From Psoroptes ovis (lineage: Eukaryota > Arthropoda > Arachnida > Sarcoptiformes > Psoroptidae): DNA of 64,000 bases. The notes below the pieces were generated by a model. The model was not told the origin of the DNA. It did not search any database and worked only from the letters and a program-made list of their open reading frames with translations. Numbering within the stretch: the first letter of the stretch is position 1; each line of letters begins with the position of its first letter. The stretch lies in assembly GCA_002943765.1 (NCBI GenBank), contig PQWQ01000004.1, positions 4,278,001 through 4,342,000 on the forward strand, written 5' to 3'. Positions 52,079 through 64,000 of this stretch are shown here, piece by piece. The translations under genes and the position numbers were made by a program.

Positions 52079-53758
52079 GATTATTATTATTATTTGAACA
52101 AATTTTGAATAATTTTTTAAAGTGCAATAAATAAATAAATGAATACAAAAAAAAAACCCGATTGTTTACCTGCATATTTTCTTTTTTGTGCCTTTTGTAT
52201 TCAAATTATATGCATAAATTTCTTTAAGAAAAAAAGAAAAGAATGAAAATAAAATTCCAATTCATTTAATATGTGGGCATATATATCGAAGAAAAAATTT
52301 TTTTTCTTTTCATAATCATCAAATAAATAAAATTTTTCATGGAAAAATTCTCATTGAATTCAAATAAAAAGAAAAAAAAAATGTTTGATTATGACTTCTG
52401 TTGCTGCTGTAGTTTGCAATGACTGATTATAAAAACTAGTCTTTTTTTTTCTTTCCCCACTTGTTACTTTTCATTTTTGACCTATGATTATTATCATCAT
52501 CATCAGTAGCAGCAATGAGGTATGATTATGATGATGATGATCATAATAATAATGTTTAATCAAGACTAAATGAATTGGTTTTTCTTTTTCGAGGTTAAAA
52601 ATAACCATAAATAAAAAAAAAAAAGAAAAAGCAATTCAAAAAAAAAAAAAAAAATGAATACAAACACATATTTATATGTGATAGGTGAATGAATGGGATA
52701 AATTTTTTTTTGTTCTATCCATTCATTGTATTATGAAGATTGGATGAATGATAAAAATGATGATAATGGTTTGTTTACCAGTAGTAACAGTAACCCAGTA
52801 GTAGCATCAATATTTAGTTTTAAATGAAATGTTGAACATTATTTACTGTTGAAAGTTGAGCAAAAATATATTATTTTGAATAAGTGTTGTGATTTCAATT
52901 TTCAAAAAAAAATCATATTCTATTTTTCGCTTTAAAAAAATTAATTGAAAAATCAAGAATATAATATCAATCTCATTTATTTTATAATGAATGTAATAAT
53001 AAATGAATAATTCTACTCGATTTTTAAGATCATCATTGAATCGTGATATCAATTTCATTTCATTTGATAAACAACAAAAAAAATTAAACTAATTCAATGT
53101 GAATGCAAAAATATTAATGAAAAATAAATGCATTTAAATAGATATTATTATCATGATGATATAATCGAAGATATCCATAGTTTTTATTTATTTATTCATA
53201 ATAAATTGTACACGATCATTGATGATAGATAGGACATACATATCTTACATTGATAGATAATATATATAATTCAATTATGCTTAGATATTTTGCGCTTTTT
53301 ATTCAAATTTTTTTTTGCTGCTGATGAAATCTTGAGCAATAAATTCAAAAAAAATGATTATTTGAAACTCTTGTAAACTTATCCACATAAATTTTATTTT
53401 TTTCTTGGATATTTTTATCAAAGATCAAACCTGGGAGAAAGTGAAATAACCTGTAATGATGATGATGATCGAAAATGATTAAAAATCTATTATTATTGAT
53501 CACGATTAAAGCTCAAGCATTTTTTTTATAAATATTTTTTCAAAAAAAATGATGATTATAATAAACACATTAATAAATATAAAAATAATCAGAAAAATGG
53601 GGAAAAAAATTTACCAGAAAAAAAGAAGAAAAATCAAAGAGAAAAAATTATTGGATCCATTTAATAAATAAATAAATATTGAAATATAAGAATGTTGTTT
53701 TAATATGTTTGATGAGAAAATCATCATTTAAGAGAAACAATAAATATTAATGAAATGA

Positions 53759-53860
53759 GTGTGTGTGTGTGTGTGTATGTATGTAAAACAGCCAACAAAT
53801 GACAAGTGATGATTCATAATAATATATGCAGCATTCAACTGTATATTCACACACACACAC
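53759..53860. repeat. GT microsatellite and nearby inverted CA microsatellite
   Basis: Nine GT units at 53759-53776, then ATGT repeats to 53784; six CA units lie at 53849-53860. The two tracts are complementary and could fold together. Confidence 0.8.
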
Positions 53861-54828
53861 ATTTCATAACAAATAATCATACAGTAATTTATTATAAAAC
53901 AACAAATAATCAGTTGAATAAATTCAAAAGAAGAATGAATGAATGAATATTGCGGCATTCAAATTTCGAATTGATCATTCGAAACAATAGCCCGAAAATT
54001 ACCGTAAATATTTTTCCACCACCACCACCACTTTAAAACATCAGTCAGATGTGTAGTTTTATTTTATTTTTCACCAAAAAATAACTTTCTCTTAGTGGAA
54101 AATTTGGGAAAAATCTCTTTTTTTCGGGCGGAAAAAGTTTTTTTAGGGGCCCGAAAATGAGAAAAATGAGAACACAAATTTCTATGCTATAAATATGGCT
54201 AGAAAATTACGCGAAAACATCTTTTTGGATGTTCGAAAAAATTATTTTTTCATTTTTGTGATTTTTTCCCATTGCTTTCACCATATGACAACATTTATAC
54301 GTTTGATTGGATGTTTAAAATTTGAAATTTGTTTTATTTTTGTTGCATTAATTTGTTCGGGAAAATTTAATTTCTTCAATCATCAATTTCCAATTAAATA
54401 ATTTTTAATTGTTTTTTTTGTTTTGATTCCCGAAATTCAATTCAAAACTTCAACACGATTTGTTATTTATACGAAGAAATAAAAAATTAATTTTCACACA
54501 ATGTAAGTATTTATTCCATTGTTATTTACGATGATCAATTCACTTATTGATTTGATGAGAGAAATTCTCTGGAAATAAATAAAGAAAAAGAATTAATTTC
54601 ATTTAAATGACAATCCAATAATTTTTTTTCGTCATGATTTATTTTCTTGACTATTTCTCTCATACATGAAGATGTTTATTTTATGAGGTTTTTAACCCAA
54701 ATTTTTTTATTTTATTTTGATGTTTTCCATTTTATTGGATTGAATTTTAAAGTAGAAAATAAATACAAATTGATTCAATTGCAAACAAATTGATCATAAA
54801 TCCGAAATCATCGGTCGAAGAAAAAAAA

Positions 54829-56992
54829 ATGAAACGGTCTAATAATCGAATATTATTATCATCATTGATGATAATTACAATCATATTGACAACCGTTCAT
54901 TGTCAAACAGATGATGTGAATTATATGAATAATCAAAATTTCAACAAAAATCGTCATATTCATCATATTCAGCATCATAATAATAATCAAATATCATCTC
55001 ATAATCAACATATTAATAATGAAAATCGTAATGATAAATCTTCGAACGAAATCATTAATGAACGACATGATGATCATCATAACAATGATCAAAGTGACCA
55101 AAATAATAATAATAATAATAATCAAAACCATAGTGGCCAGAAGAAATCATCATATAAAGTATTATATTTGCCAGTTATACCTGTCAAAACGGGTAAACAT
55201 CGTCAATCATTGTCAACATCTAATCATAATGGCAATGGTAGGTTTTTTATTCAAAAGATTTCCATTTTAATTTTTTAAAATGTACTTTTCAAGGTAATAA
55301 TGAATTAGGAAATTATGCACAGGCATCATCACCATTTGGCACTGGTTTAAATGGTAATTATCATGATTCATCCAATTTCAATGGTCACAATTCAAATGGT
55401 TTGTGCAAAGTTTGAATTAAATTTCAATTTCAAATCTATTTCTATCAAAAAATACAGATTTCAATGAAGAATCGCCTGTAATACCTGTAATTATTATTCA
55501 AAAATCAGAAGATTCAAGTAATAACAATGCAGGCAATAATCAAAATCATCAAAACAGTGGTAAATTGCAATCACCATCAATCACTTCACCAATCATGATG
55601 ATGAATAATCAAAATAATAATCGTAATGAACATAATAGCGTTGGACATCATCATCAAAATAATAACAATCGCCCTCATCATGTCAATAATCAACAACAGC
55701 ATCATACATCAATCATAAATAAACAATCTTCATCGACTGCATCATCAACAGCAACAACATTATCTGCATCAATCAATAATTATAATAATAATAATAATAA
55801 CCAAATGACAACCACCAATTTTGTTGATACAACACCAGCACCACCGTCATTATCGACTTATAATCGCCAAAATTTCAATAACAATAATAATAATAATAAC
55901 AATGGGATATTCCCTCCACCATTAGGCACCAATTTTCACGCCAATAATAATAATGTTGGATTTCGTGATACTTTCACCAATAATAATAACAATAATGGTT
56001 TCACACCTTTATCAATGAAATCATTCGCCAAAGATTTACGCCAAAATCAACATCAACATTCCGATACATTTATGCATAATAATAATAATAATGGAAATTC
56101 ACAACAACAACAACCATTCAATATGAATTATAATAATAATAATTACAATAATAATATGCCATCATTCAGTTCATTCAATAATAATAATAATAATAATGGT
56201 TTCATGGATAAATTCAATAATTTTCAATCGACATTATTAACGCTACCTGGTAGTTCAAGTAATAATAATAAACATCAATTAGATTCATCAATATTTGAAC
56301 ATAATAATCAAAATCAAAATCAACATTTTGGTTCAGCATCCAATCATTTTTCAAGCAATCAATTGCCATCGATACCATTCCATAATAATAATAATAATAA
56401 TGTGAATAATAATAAAAATAATTTCCACAATTCAGGCCCAGGTAATTTTAATGGACAAGGTTTTAGTTCTAGTTCATCATTTGGTGGTAATAATAATGGA
56501 AATGGAAATGGCATTAATAATAACAATAATAATAATAATGCTATGAGTAATTCAATGCCATCACCAATGATTGCACCGTCATTTATGCCGGCAACATTTC
56601 CAGGTGCTGCATTCATACCACCACAAGTGAATAAATTTTTGTCAAATTTGAATCATGCTGCTGCTGCAGCTGCAGCTAATAGTAACGGTGGCCCATATTC
56701 ATTCACATTCGGTCCAGGTTTTTCTAACACATTCAACGGAGGTGGTGGTGGTGGCGGCGGTGGTTTCACTAATGATAATGGAAAATTTAGTGGTGGTTTT
56801 GGTAGTGGCTATGGTGGACCTAATGGTTTCGGCTCACAATCATCATCATTTGGACCAAATGGCTTTGGTACAGGTTTTGGTTCAAATATCAATAATAATA
56901 ATAACAATTTAAATAATAATAATAATAATCATAATAATAATGGCTTACCATCGGTTGGCAAAGTTGGTCCATTATCATGGAAAGTTTGTTAA
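54829..56992 (+). CDS. Secreted Asn/Gly-rich low-complexity protein, unknown function
   Basis: The exons are 54829-55237, 55294-55398 and 55458-56992. Both joins split a codon after its first base, in AAT-G/GT and AAT-G/AT contexts, giving 682 residues. Residues 1-~26 form a signal peptide (ILLSSLMIITIILTTVHCQ). The rest is dominated by Asn, His, Gln and Ser, with Asn runs coded by AAT/AAC. A Gly/Phe-rich block with a nine-Gly run lies near residues 600-640 and a short poly-Ala stretch before it. Two short segments are not low complexity: KVLYLPVIPVKTG and SPVIPVIIIQKSED. The protein ends VGKVGPLSWKVC. No known domain is visible. Secretion plus Gly-Phe and Ala blocks could fit an extracellular structural or cuticle-associated protein, but that is a guess. 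Confidence 0.7.
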
Positions 56993-58127
56993 ATTTCATA
57001 TTGAAAATAATAAGAAAAATTACATATAAAATATAATTATTCTAATTATAGTGAACAAACAGAACAATAACTTAATTTTTCTTATCATTCATTAATTGTA
57101 ATTTAGACATAACATTTCAATGATGATCATATATGGACCAAACTAACTAACAATTCAAAAATGATCAAAATCACTTTTTCTTTAATCGAACATTTCACCT
57201 TTAAGTATCCTACTTAATATCATCAAAACAATCGATTGAATTTGATTGATATAATAATAATAACATTTCGATCAATTATCAATCAATCAATCAGTTGATT
57301 TTATTTTCTTTCTTTCTAATAATTTAAAATTATATTTTTTTCTGTACATTTTTTTCATTATTATTATTATTTCAAATAACTCTGAAATGGATTTGAAACA
57401 AACAAAAAACGTATAAAACATATTCTCCAAGAATTTCATATGCCATAATTTTTGACCCAAGAAGAAGAAGAATTTACCAGAATTCATTTTGTTTTCTTAT
57501 TGAAATTTCATTGTTTTTTTCTCTTATTTCGCATCAATTTTCATTATATTTTTTTTCTTTCGAAAAAATTAATGCAAAAAAATCATATATAAACACTAAT
57601 CTAATCTAATATATTGACACTTTGAAAAATGTAAAATTAAAATTAACAAATTAATAAATGAAAAAAACAAAAATGAATTCAAATTTAAATTTAAATTGAA
57701 ATGGATCGGAAATTTTAATTCAATGATAAATATCGTTTTCAAAATAATAATAATTTTAAAGAAATTATGAAAAAAAATAAATAGTTCATATAACAATCGA
57801 AATAATTGAGAATATTTGTTTGTTTGGTTTTCCCTGGTAATTAGTGTCTGGTGATGATATAATCAAGAATATTAATCATAAATTCAAAAAAAGAGAGGAT
57901 AGTTATTGTGGTTATCGATGATGAATGTAAGGTAAATTTATATTAAATAATAATATCAAGAATAAATTTATATAAATTAATGATAAAATATTTTTCTCGT
58001 TTTCGTAATGACATCTTAATTTGAATAATAATCAAATTGTTTGTATGAACAATAAATAAATATTTGTAAAATTAGTGTTGGGCATTTATGTAATTTTGAG
58101 GAGAATAAGGATCAATTTTGTAAATAA
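56993..58127. other. Intergenic, convergent 3' regions
   Basis: This holds the 3' ends of the Asn-rich gene (+) and the RhoGEF gene (-). It is AT-rich with several AATAAA-like motifs and no supported gene. Confidence 0.5.
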
Positions 58128-61100
58128 TTAAGTATAAGTAGTTGCAGTTAATTGACTATCATCAATTTGATAACTGATTGATGCTTCAACACTGTTTGCA
58201 CTGTCAACACTTAAACGTTGTTGTTTAATGTTTTTATCCATAAACAAATTATTTTCATCGTATAATTGATTTTTATTATTATCATTATCATTGTCGCAAT
58301 CAATCAAAGAATGTTGTTGATTTTTTATTTGTTCATTGTGATCATGATTATTTTGCATTTCAGTGATACGTTTATTTTTAGGTAAAATTGTTGCATTAAC
58401 CGTTGTTGATTGCCATTGTTTTGTTTCGGAATCTATTTTCGTTTTGCATTTGGACCCACCAGATGATTGACGATTCATATTTTTATGATCGCTTGGTTGA
58501 GATTTTTGTCGTTGTTGATGTTGTTGTTGTGCACGAATCACATTATTACTTTGTACAGTACGTTTCCAACGATCACAAGTGCTCCGCAATTTTGATAACC
58601 ATGTATGCTAGAAAAAATTAAATCACTCAGTTCATTAAATGTTCGTAAAAATATTTCAATTAATTACTTTAGCTGATTCACTAGTTGCTTGAAATGTATG
58701 CACAGCAATCACTTGTTGAAAACGATTCAAACATACCAAGACGAATGAATTTTTCAAATTAGAACTATTACTACTGCTGATGCCACCATAGCCACTGGAT
58801 CCGGTAGCATCGGATCCAGGTATATCATGAATGTAGAATCGATCCAATGATAATGGCTGTTTGTATACAACATATTTAAAGCAGGCAGCATTCCCACCAC
58901 TGGTTGTGTTGCCGCTTGCTCCACTAATCGATGCAGTGCCACCGGTTAACGGACCATGATGTGGTTCTCCATGTAAAGATACTAAATTAATACCAGTTTG
59001 TGTGATTGAACCGGCACTAGCTGTCGCTGTTGTTGCTGTCGTCGTTATTAAATGATGACCAGGTAAAGATCCATGATGAATTGCACCGACTAGACTTGCA
59101 GATGTAGCATGATGACCTCCTATCGATGCAGATGTAACAATTGTGTTGGCAACTGTTGTCGATAAAGAACCGGTACCAGGAACTGAAATAGCACCGACAT
59201 TAGTGCCACTAATGCTTGCATTATTTGTTGTGATTACAGTACCAGATGGATTTGACACAGCAGTAGGACCTGTAGTAGTACCAACTGAGCTATAACTAGA
59301 TGTACGGCCACTGCAATTACTGACCCAGCGTTCGGTCAAGGTTGATTGCTAATAAAATAATTTTCGAAATCATGTCAGAATTTAGGTCACAAATAATCAA
59401 AATAATTACCTTTTTGCCAAGACCTTTTTTTCTTCTGGTTATCAATAGAAGATCATCGAATAGAAAAACATACATTTCGACAGCTTTACCGCTATCCAAA
59501 ACCATTAATGGTCCTTCTAATATGATTTGCCGTCTTGGGCTAACAATTAATTTTTCACATGGCTGCTTTTGAAGAAAACTCTTTAAAAATTCAGGTACAA
59601 ATATTTTTGGATCCATATCGAAAATCGATGGCCATAATATGTTGCGCTGTATCTCCAATAGACGTTCAAAATTTTTCAACCAACGCATTTTATCATCCAA
59701 TTCTCGTAAACTATGTTCTTGTTGTTCAATGATTGAATGTATTATTTGTTTTTCATCTTGAAGATATGTTTTGCTTTCAATTTCTTTCAATAGTAATGGA
59801 ACACGCATCACATGTTGCACTGGTGTCACCAGTAAATCTGTCAATTGTAATTTTTTACAGCGTGGATCACGATTACACCACTGTTTGGATGTTACAAATG
59901 TCAAAATAAGCAAAATTGGAGAAAAAACGCTGAACAAACCTTTTCAAATTCAATAAATTCTAATTGTCTTCTCAATGTTTCAAGATATTGCAATGCATTT
60001 ATATAATTCAACGTATAACGATGATATGCTTGTGCCGATGATAATGTTCGTGTATTGTTTTTCAGATATAATTTATTCAAAATATCAGCCACTTGTATGC
60101 CTGCATGATCACCTGATTGCTGCTCTTGTTGTTGTTGTATTAATAGATTTAGAAATTCTTTACAAAATGCATATGTTACTAAACATAATTCATCCAAATT
60201 ACCGAATAATACTTCAGGTTCGGCAAACATTGCATAACCTTCCACTTGTATGCTCTTCAATGGTTCCATGAAAACATTTTTCAACACCATTAAATGATCA
60301 GTCAAAAATAGTAATTCACTTTGAAATAATTCCCATAATGCTTCACGGCGTCTTTTTTCACGTTTATAATGCTGAAAGCAATCACGACAAAATTGTGATG
60401 GTTCAGGCGCTGGCCCTGGTCCATAAATATCATTATTGTTTATTATTTTATTGATCAATTGAGATTGCTGTGATTGCGGTGGCGTTGATTGCAATGGAGG
60501 TGGTTGTTTCTCATCAACATCAGCAATTTCAAAGTCAACAATACTTTCAACTTCTTGCTCAGTTGAAACTGAATCAGTACGTTGATAATGTTTGGCACTT
60601 TGTATTTCATGTTTGTTTGTTGTCAAATCATTTTGTTGTTGCTGCTGCTGCTGCAATAACAAACGATCAACACTGTATGACTGTATTTTTTGTAATTGTT
60701 GATTTAAAATTGGTTGACATTGTTGATGTTGTGCTATGGGCGATGATGATGGCGATGATTGTATGATTGCCGGTATCGGTACATTTTGTACACGATGACA
60801 TAAAGGACAATCAACTGCAATCGTTTCCAATGCATTTGATTGTAATGAACTATGACGAGAGTTGTCAATAAATTTTGAATGATGCTGCTGCTGCTGCTGA
60901 TTTTGATTGATTGCTGTGGCATCAATCATCGATGCAACTGATGCCGTCATTGTCATTGATGAGCTATCATTCGATGAACGACGCTGTTTTTCTAGCCTCG
61001 ATTGAAATTCATACCATGAAATGCCCTGTCATAATCACAAATTGAAAAATGCATTCACACACACACACACACATACAGTAAATACAAAATGTAATAAGAG

Positions 61101-64000
61101 TTAAATAAAACTTACCCGATAACGTAACATTGTTTCATCGAAAAAAGAATTGGATGGTGTAAGATTTGAAAGAAATTCTTCAAGACCGCAAAGAATTTGA
61201 TCAGCTTTCGAACGGCTACCTGACCTGTCAAACTGAACACACATTTGGATGGACAGAAAAAATTTTGTTCTTCCAACACAAACAAAAAACAAAAGAAAAA
61301 AATGCTTGGAATTCATGCACTGCTCAATACATGCATTCTATTCAAATCATATCAAATAGTTTACGTACGACGTCAAGGGAAAACAGAACAAAATAAAACG
61401 AAACAAATCTAAAGTGGAAAACTACTTACCAACCGTAATAATGACCAGGTATTTTTATGTGATTTACGATTATCATGATCATTTAAAAAGCTAGAAGCTA
61501 GGCCACCACTTTCGGCAATCATATTTGCACGTTGTGTTAATACTTTGCTATAAACAAGTAAATCACCCGGGCATATTTGCATTGGTGGTATCACTACCAT
61601 TGATGAACGGCGTCGATTTTTATTGTTATTCGATGAATTATTCAAATTATGACCAAGTAAATTACTTGAACTTGAACTTTGCTGTGATGACTGATCGCAT
61701 TCACTGCGTGGTGATTTCGATCTATCATCATTATCGTTATCCATATCTTGTTCAGCTTGATTGTCATTCTTGATAATTGATATTTTTTGTTTGTTTTGTT
61801 CATAATTAGACACTTCTGTTTTACTTCGGTTTACAACATCATCAACATTTGATGATGTCATTAAATTTTCAGTCAATTTAGCCGATTCATGTGATTCAGT
61901 GATTTCTACATTGAATATTGGCAATGAATTCCTACTGCCTGAATTGATTTTCATTTCAACAATATTTGAATCAACACAGTCTATCTGGCTATCATTGGAT
62001 TCATCCTTTTTATTGGCAAATGTTATGTTATTTGAATTTTCCTCATTATCTTTTGTCGCGATTCCATCATTTACATTGTCACCACTATTTTTATCATTAT
62101 CAACATGATCATCATTATCTTCATCATCGATTGATGGACCATCGGTGATCAATTTGGGAGGAACGAGAGCTCGGCGACGTCGACGTTTTTTCAGCTCTTC
62201 AATTGATGGTTGTTCATCTGGAGCCATTAATTCTGTATCATCATAATAATAATTGTATAACAGGTAATCATCATCCAAATTCATATCACATTTTGAAAAT
62301 TTTTTAAACTTTTTTCCTATTGGATTATCAATGTTTGAAGCAATATTCGATGATTGTTTTTGTGATTTATCATGCTGATTTTTCTGCAACTGCTGCTGAT
62401 GTTTTAAAATTATATCTGGTTGTTTACTTAAAACTGATAATTTTCTCAGAACAGGATTAACCTCCTGAGTCTTTGTAATTTTAAATGAATTCACAATATT
62501 AGAAAAAATTGATATTTTTAATAACAAAAAAATTATCTGAAATAATCTAGAAAGAAAATACCTCCGATTGAACATTTGGTGATGGTAAATTTAGGTATAA
62601 ATTTGAAGCTGCATGAAAGCAGAAATATTTATGAAAATGAATTAAATGATCATTAAATAGATACAAATTACCATTATCCATCATCATTTTATTCGAACCA
62701 CTAGCAGGCAAATCCAATAGAAATTGTTTCATGACCAATTTTTGTTCATTTTGATTCGAAGCATCCAATGATATGTTCAATAATCTATGATTGAAAATTT
62801 CAAATAAATCTCTATTGACATTTTCACATGTGAATTGATGAATAAATACCTATTTTTTGTATCAAAATTATAAAGTTCATTATCATCATCTGTACAGATT
62901 TGTTCTCGATTATCATAATTATATTTGGATAAATTAGATTTTCTTTCGAAATCATTTTTTCTTTTAATTTGCTTTTTTTGTGTGTTCACTTTGGAATTAT
63001 TATTACTTGATTGATTATTTTTATTATCTTGTATTTCTGATGTAGAAGACTGTATTTGAATTTGAAAAGAATATGATTTTAATATGAACAATATTTTAAT
63101 GAAATTAATATTACCAAAATCATAATATTAGTATCAGTATCAACGTCTTCATCATCTTCATCCATTGAATTATCGAATGAGTCAGGTGCTGATGATATTT
63201 TTTTCTTATTATTTACATTACACATTTTATAATTAATCATTTCATTTTTTGTATGATTTGTTGATAAAAAACTCAATGATTTTACTGTTGGAAGAACTGA
63301 TTGATCTTTGTTGATTTTCACATCATTATCACTATTATTATTATTATCTTCATGCATCAATTCTGGTGATGATGGCGATGATGAACTTTGTACCAGCCGG
63401 TAATACTGACCATTGTTTGTTTTATCATTGAATGAAGAAGCACGTTTCAGAATAGGTGTTGATAATTTTTGTGGCCGTCGACGCACACTAGATGAACTCC
63501 ATAGAAATGAAGATGGTTTTTTATCATTAAATGTTACAATGGTTGAAATTGGATTAGTTGATGATGATAATTGATTCGATGCTGAAGTATTATTTTGTGT
63601 ATTGAACGTAACACTTAATGTACTACGCCAAAATCTACCGGCAACATTGCCACCAGCACTGTTACCATTTTGATTACTGTCAATTGTGAGTGCATTTTCT
63701 GGTTTTAATGTTGCGGGCTCAATCAATGCTGTTGACTGATCTAAACCGCAGCCATAACTATGATAATCAGTTATGTTGCGTAGTTTTGCTGCAGCTACAT
63801 TGATCAATGTTGTTGTGGCTGAATGTGAGATTGATAAATTTTTTTTGTTTGATGATTTTATTACATTGGATGATGATGCTGATTGTGGTGTTGGTAATAA
63901 TTCACATTGGACAGCAACATCATGTTGCCATAAAAACGATGAACGTTGTTGATTGAATGGATTAACTGTATTGTCAATCGATGATGTCAAATCAATGATC
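58128..64000 (-). CDS. PLEKHG-type RhoGEF (DH-PH), 5' partial, nine visible exons
   Basis: The exons are 64000-63115 (open at the edge), 63049-62850, 62784-62562, ~62464-61430, 61232-61116, 61025-59940, 59880-59410, 59348-58668 and 58607-58128, about 1740 residues. The first ~1000 residues are Ser/Asn/Gln-rich and largely disordered, with two CxxC pairs (VDCPLCHRVQ; FCRDCFQHY). The DH domain starts near EALWELFQSELLFLTDHL, continues through EPEVLFGNLDELCLVTYAF and ends with LQLTDLLVTPVQHVMRVPLL. The PH domain begins at IILEGPLMVLDSGK and EMYVFLFDDLLLITRRKK. It is then broken by ~145 Ser/Thr/Gly residues before resuming at FKYVVYKQPLSLDRFYIHD and ending at TWLSKLRSTCDRWKRT. The family resembles PLEKHG5-type exchange factors for Rho GTPases, but the exact member is not settled. 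The start of the fourth visible exon could lie a few codons upstream. Confidence 0.85.

Larger units (their letters stand above)
45935..54800. other. Second gene desert, about 9 kb
   Basis: No supported coding exon. The interval holds a 17-bp-stem hairpin (46485-46539), a GC-rich cluster of three hairpins (47946-48141), an ATGG tract (50108-50130), a 24-bp palindrome (52055-52078) and GT/CA microsatellites (53759-53860). Confidence 0.5.

Noticed and set aside
55019..55270. Ile/Met-rich 83-codon plus frame
   Set aside because: It is an out-of-frame reading of exon 1 of the Asn-rich secreted protein.
59975..60766. Plus-strand frames of about 98 codons each
   Set aside because: They are antisense shadows of the DH exon of the PLEKHG-like gene.
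1..64000. CRISPR arrays, tRNA, rRNA, operons or bacterial genes
   Set aside because: No spaced direct-repeat arrays, no convincing tRNA B-box with cloverleaf, and spliced genes throughout point to eukaryotic DNA.

Overview
The window is nuclear DNA from an arthropod, most likely an acariform (astigmatid-type) mite; the species is inference. The DNA is very AT-rich. Introns are mostly short (about 55-360 bp) with GT-AG ends. Proteins are full of Asn, Gln and Asp runs, and a Rebers-Riddiford chitin-binding cuticle protein places it among arthropods. No tRNA, rRNA, CRISPR, viral genome or bacterial operon was seen.

Layout. 1-5.4 kb is a compact cluster: the 3' part of an RCBTB-type RCC1/BTB protein (+), a four-exon single-pass membrane protein (+), a small two-helix membrane protein (+) and, convergent with it, a NET1/ARHGEF3-like RhoGEF with a DH domain but no PH domain (-). 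6.7-8.0 kb holds a three-exon RR-2-type cuticle protein (-) with a TATA/initiator promoter. 8.3-28.5 kb is almost gene-free and contains a decayed copia-type retrotransposon (10.7-11.9 kb) that itself carries a roughly 308-bp nested insertion. 28.5-33.3 kb is a CA10/CA11-type carbonic-anhydrase-related protein (-). 33.5-38.6 kb is gene-poor. 39.2-45.9 kb is a second compact cluster: ASNSD1 (+) tail-to-tail with a MOLO-1/TPM-domain membrane protein (-), then UPRT (-) head-to-head with an adrenodoxin-type ferredoxin (+). 45.9-54.8 kb is a second desert with several inverted repeats and a GC-rich hairpin cluster. 54.8-57.0 kb encodes a 682-residue secreted Asn/Gly-rich protein (+). 58.1-64.0 kb is a large PLEKHG-type DH-PH RhoGEF (-) whose 5' end lies beyond the window.

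The genes are unrelated housekeeping, signalling and structural genes; no pathway links them, though two Rho guanine exchange factors occur. Exon joins were found by hand from splice sites, reading phase and family resemblance, without alignment or transcripts. The points most worth a second look are the PH-less NET1-like GEF, a GC-AG intron in the MOLO-1-like gene, a type I membrane protein with exon-encoded helical repeats, near-identical promoter blocks before two adjacent genes, the nested retrotransposon scar, and the GC-rich hairpin cluster. No clearly new biological system was found.
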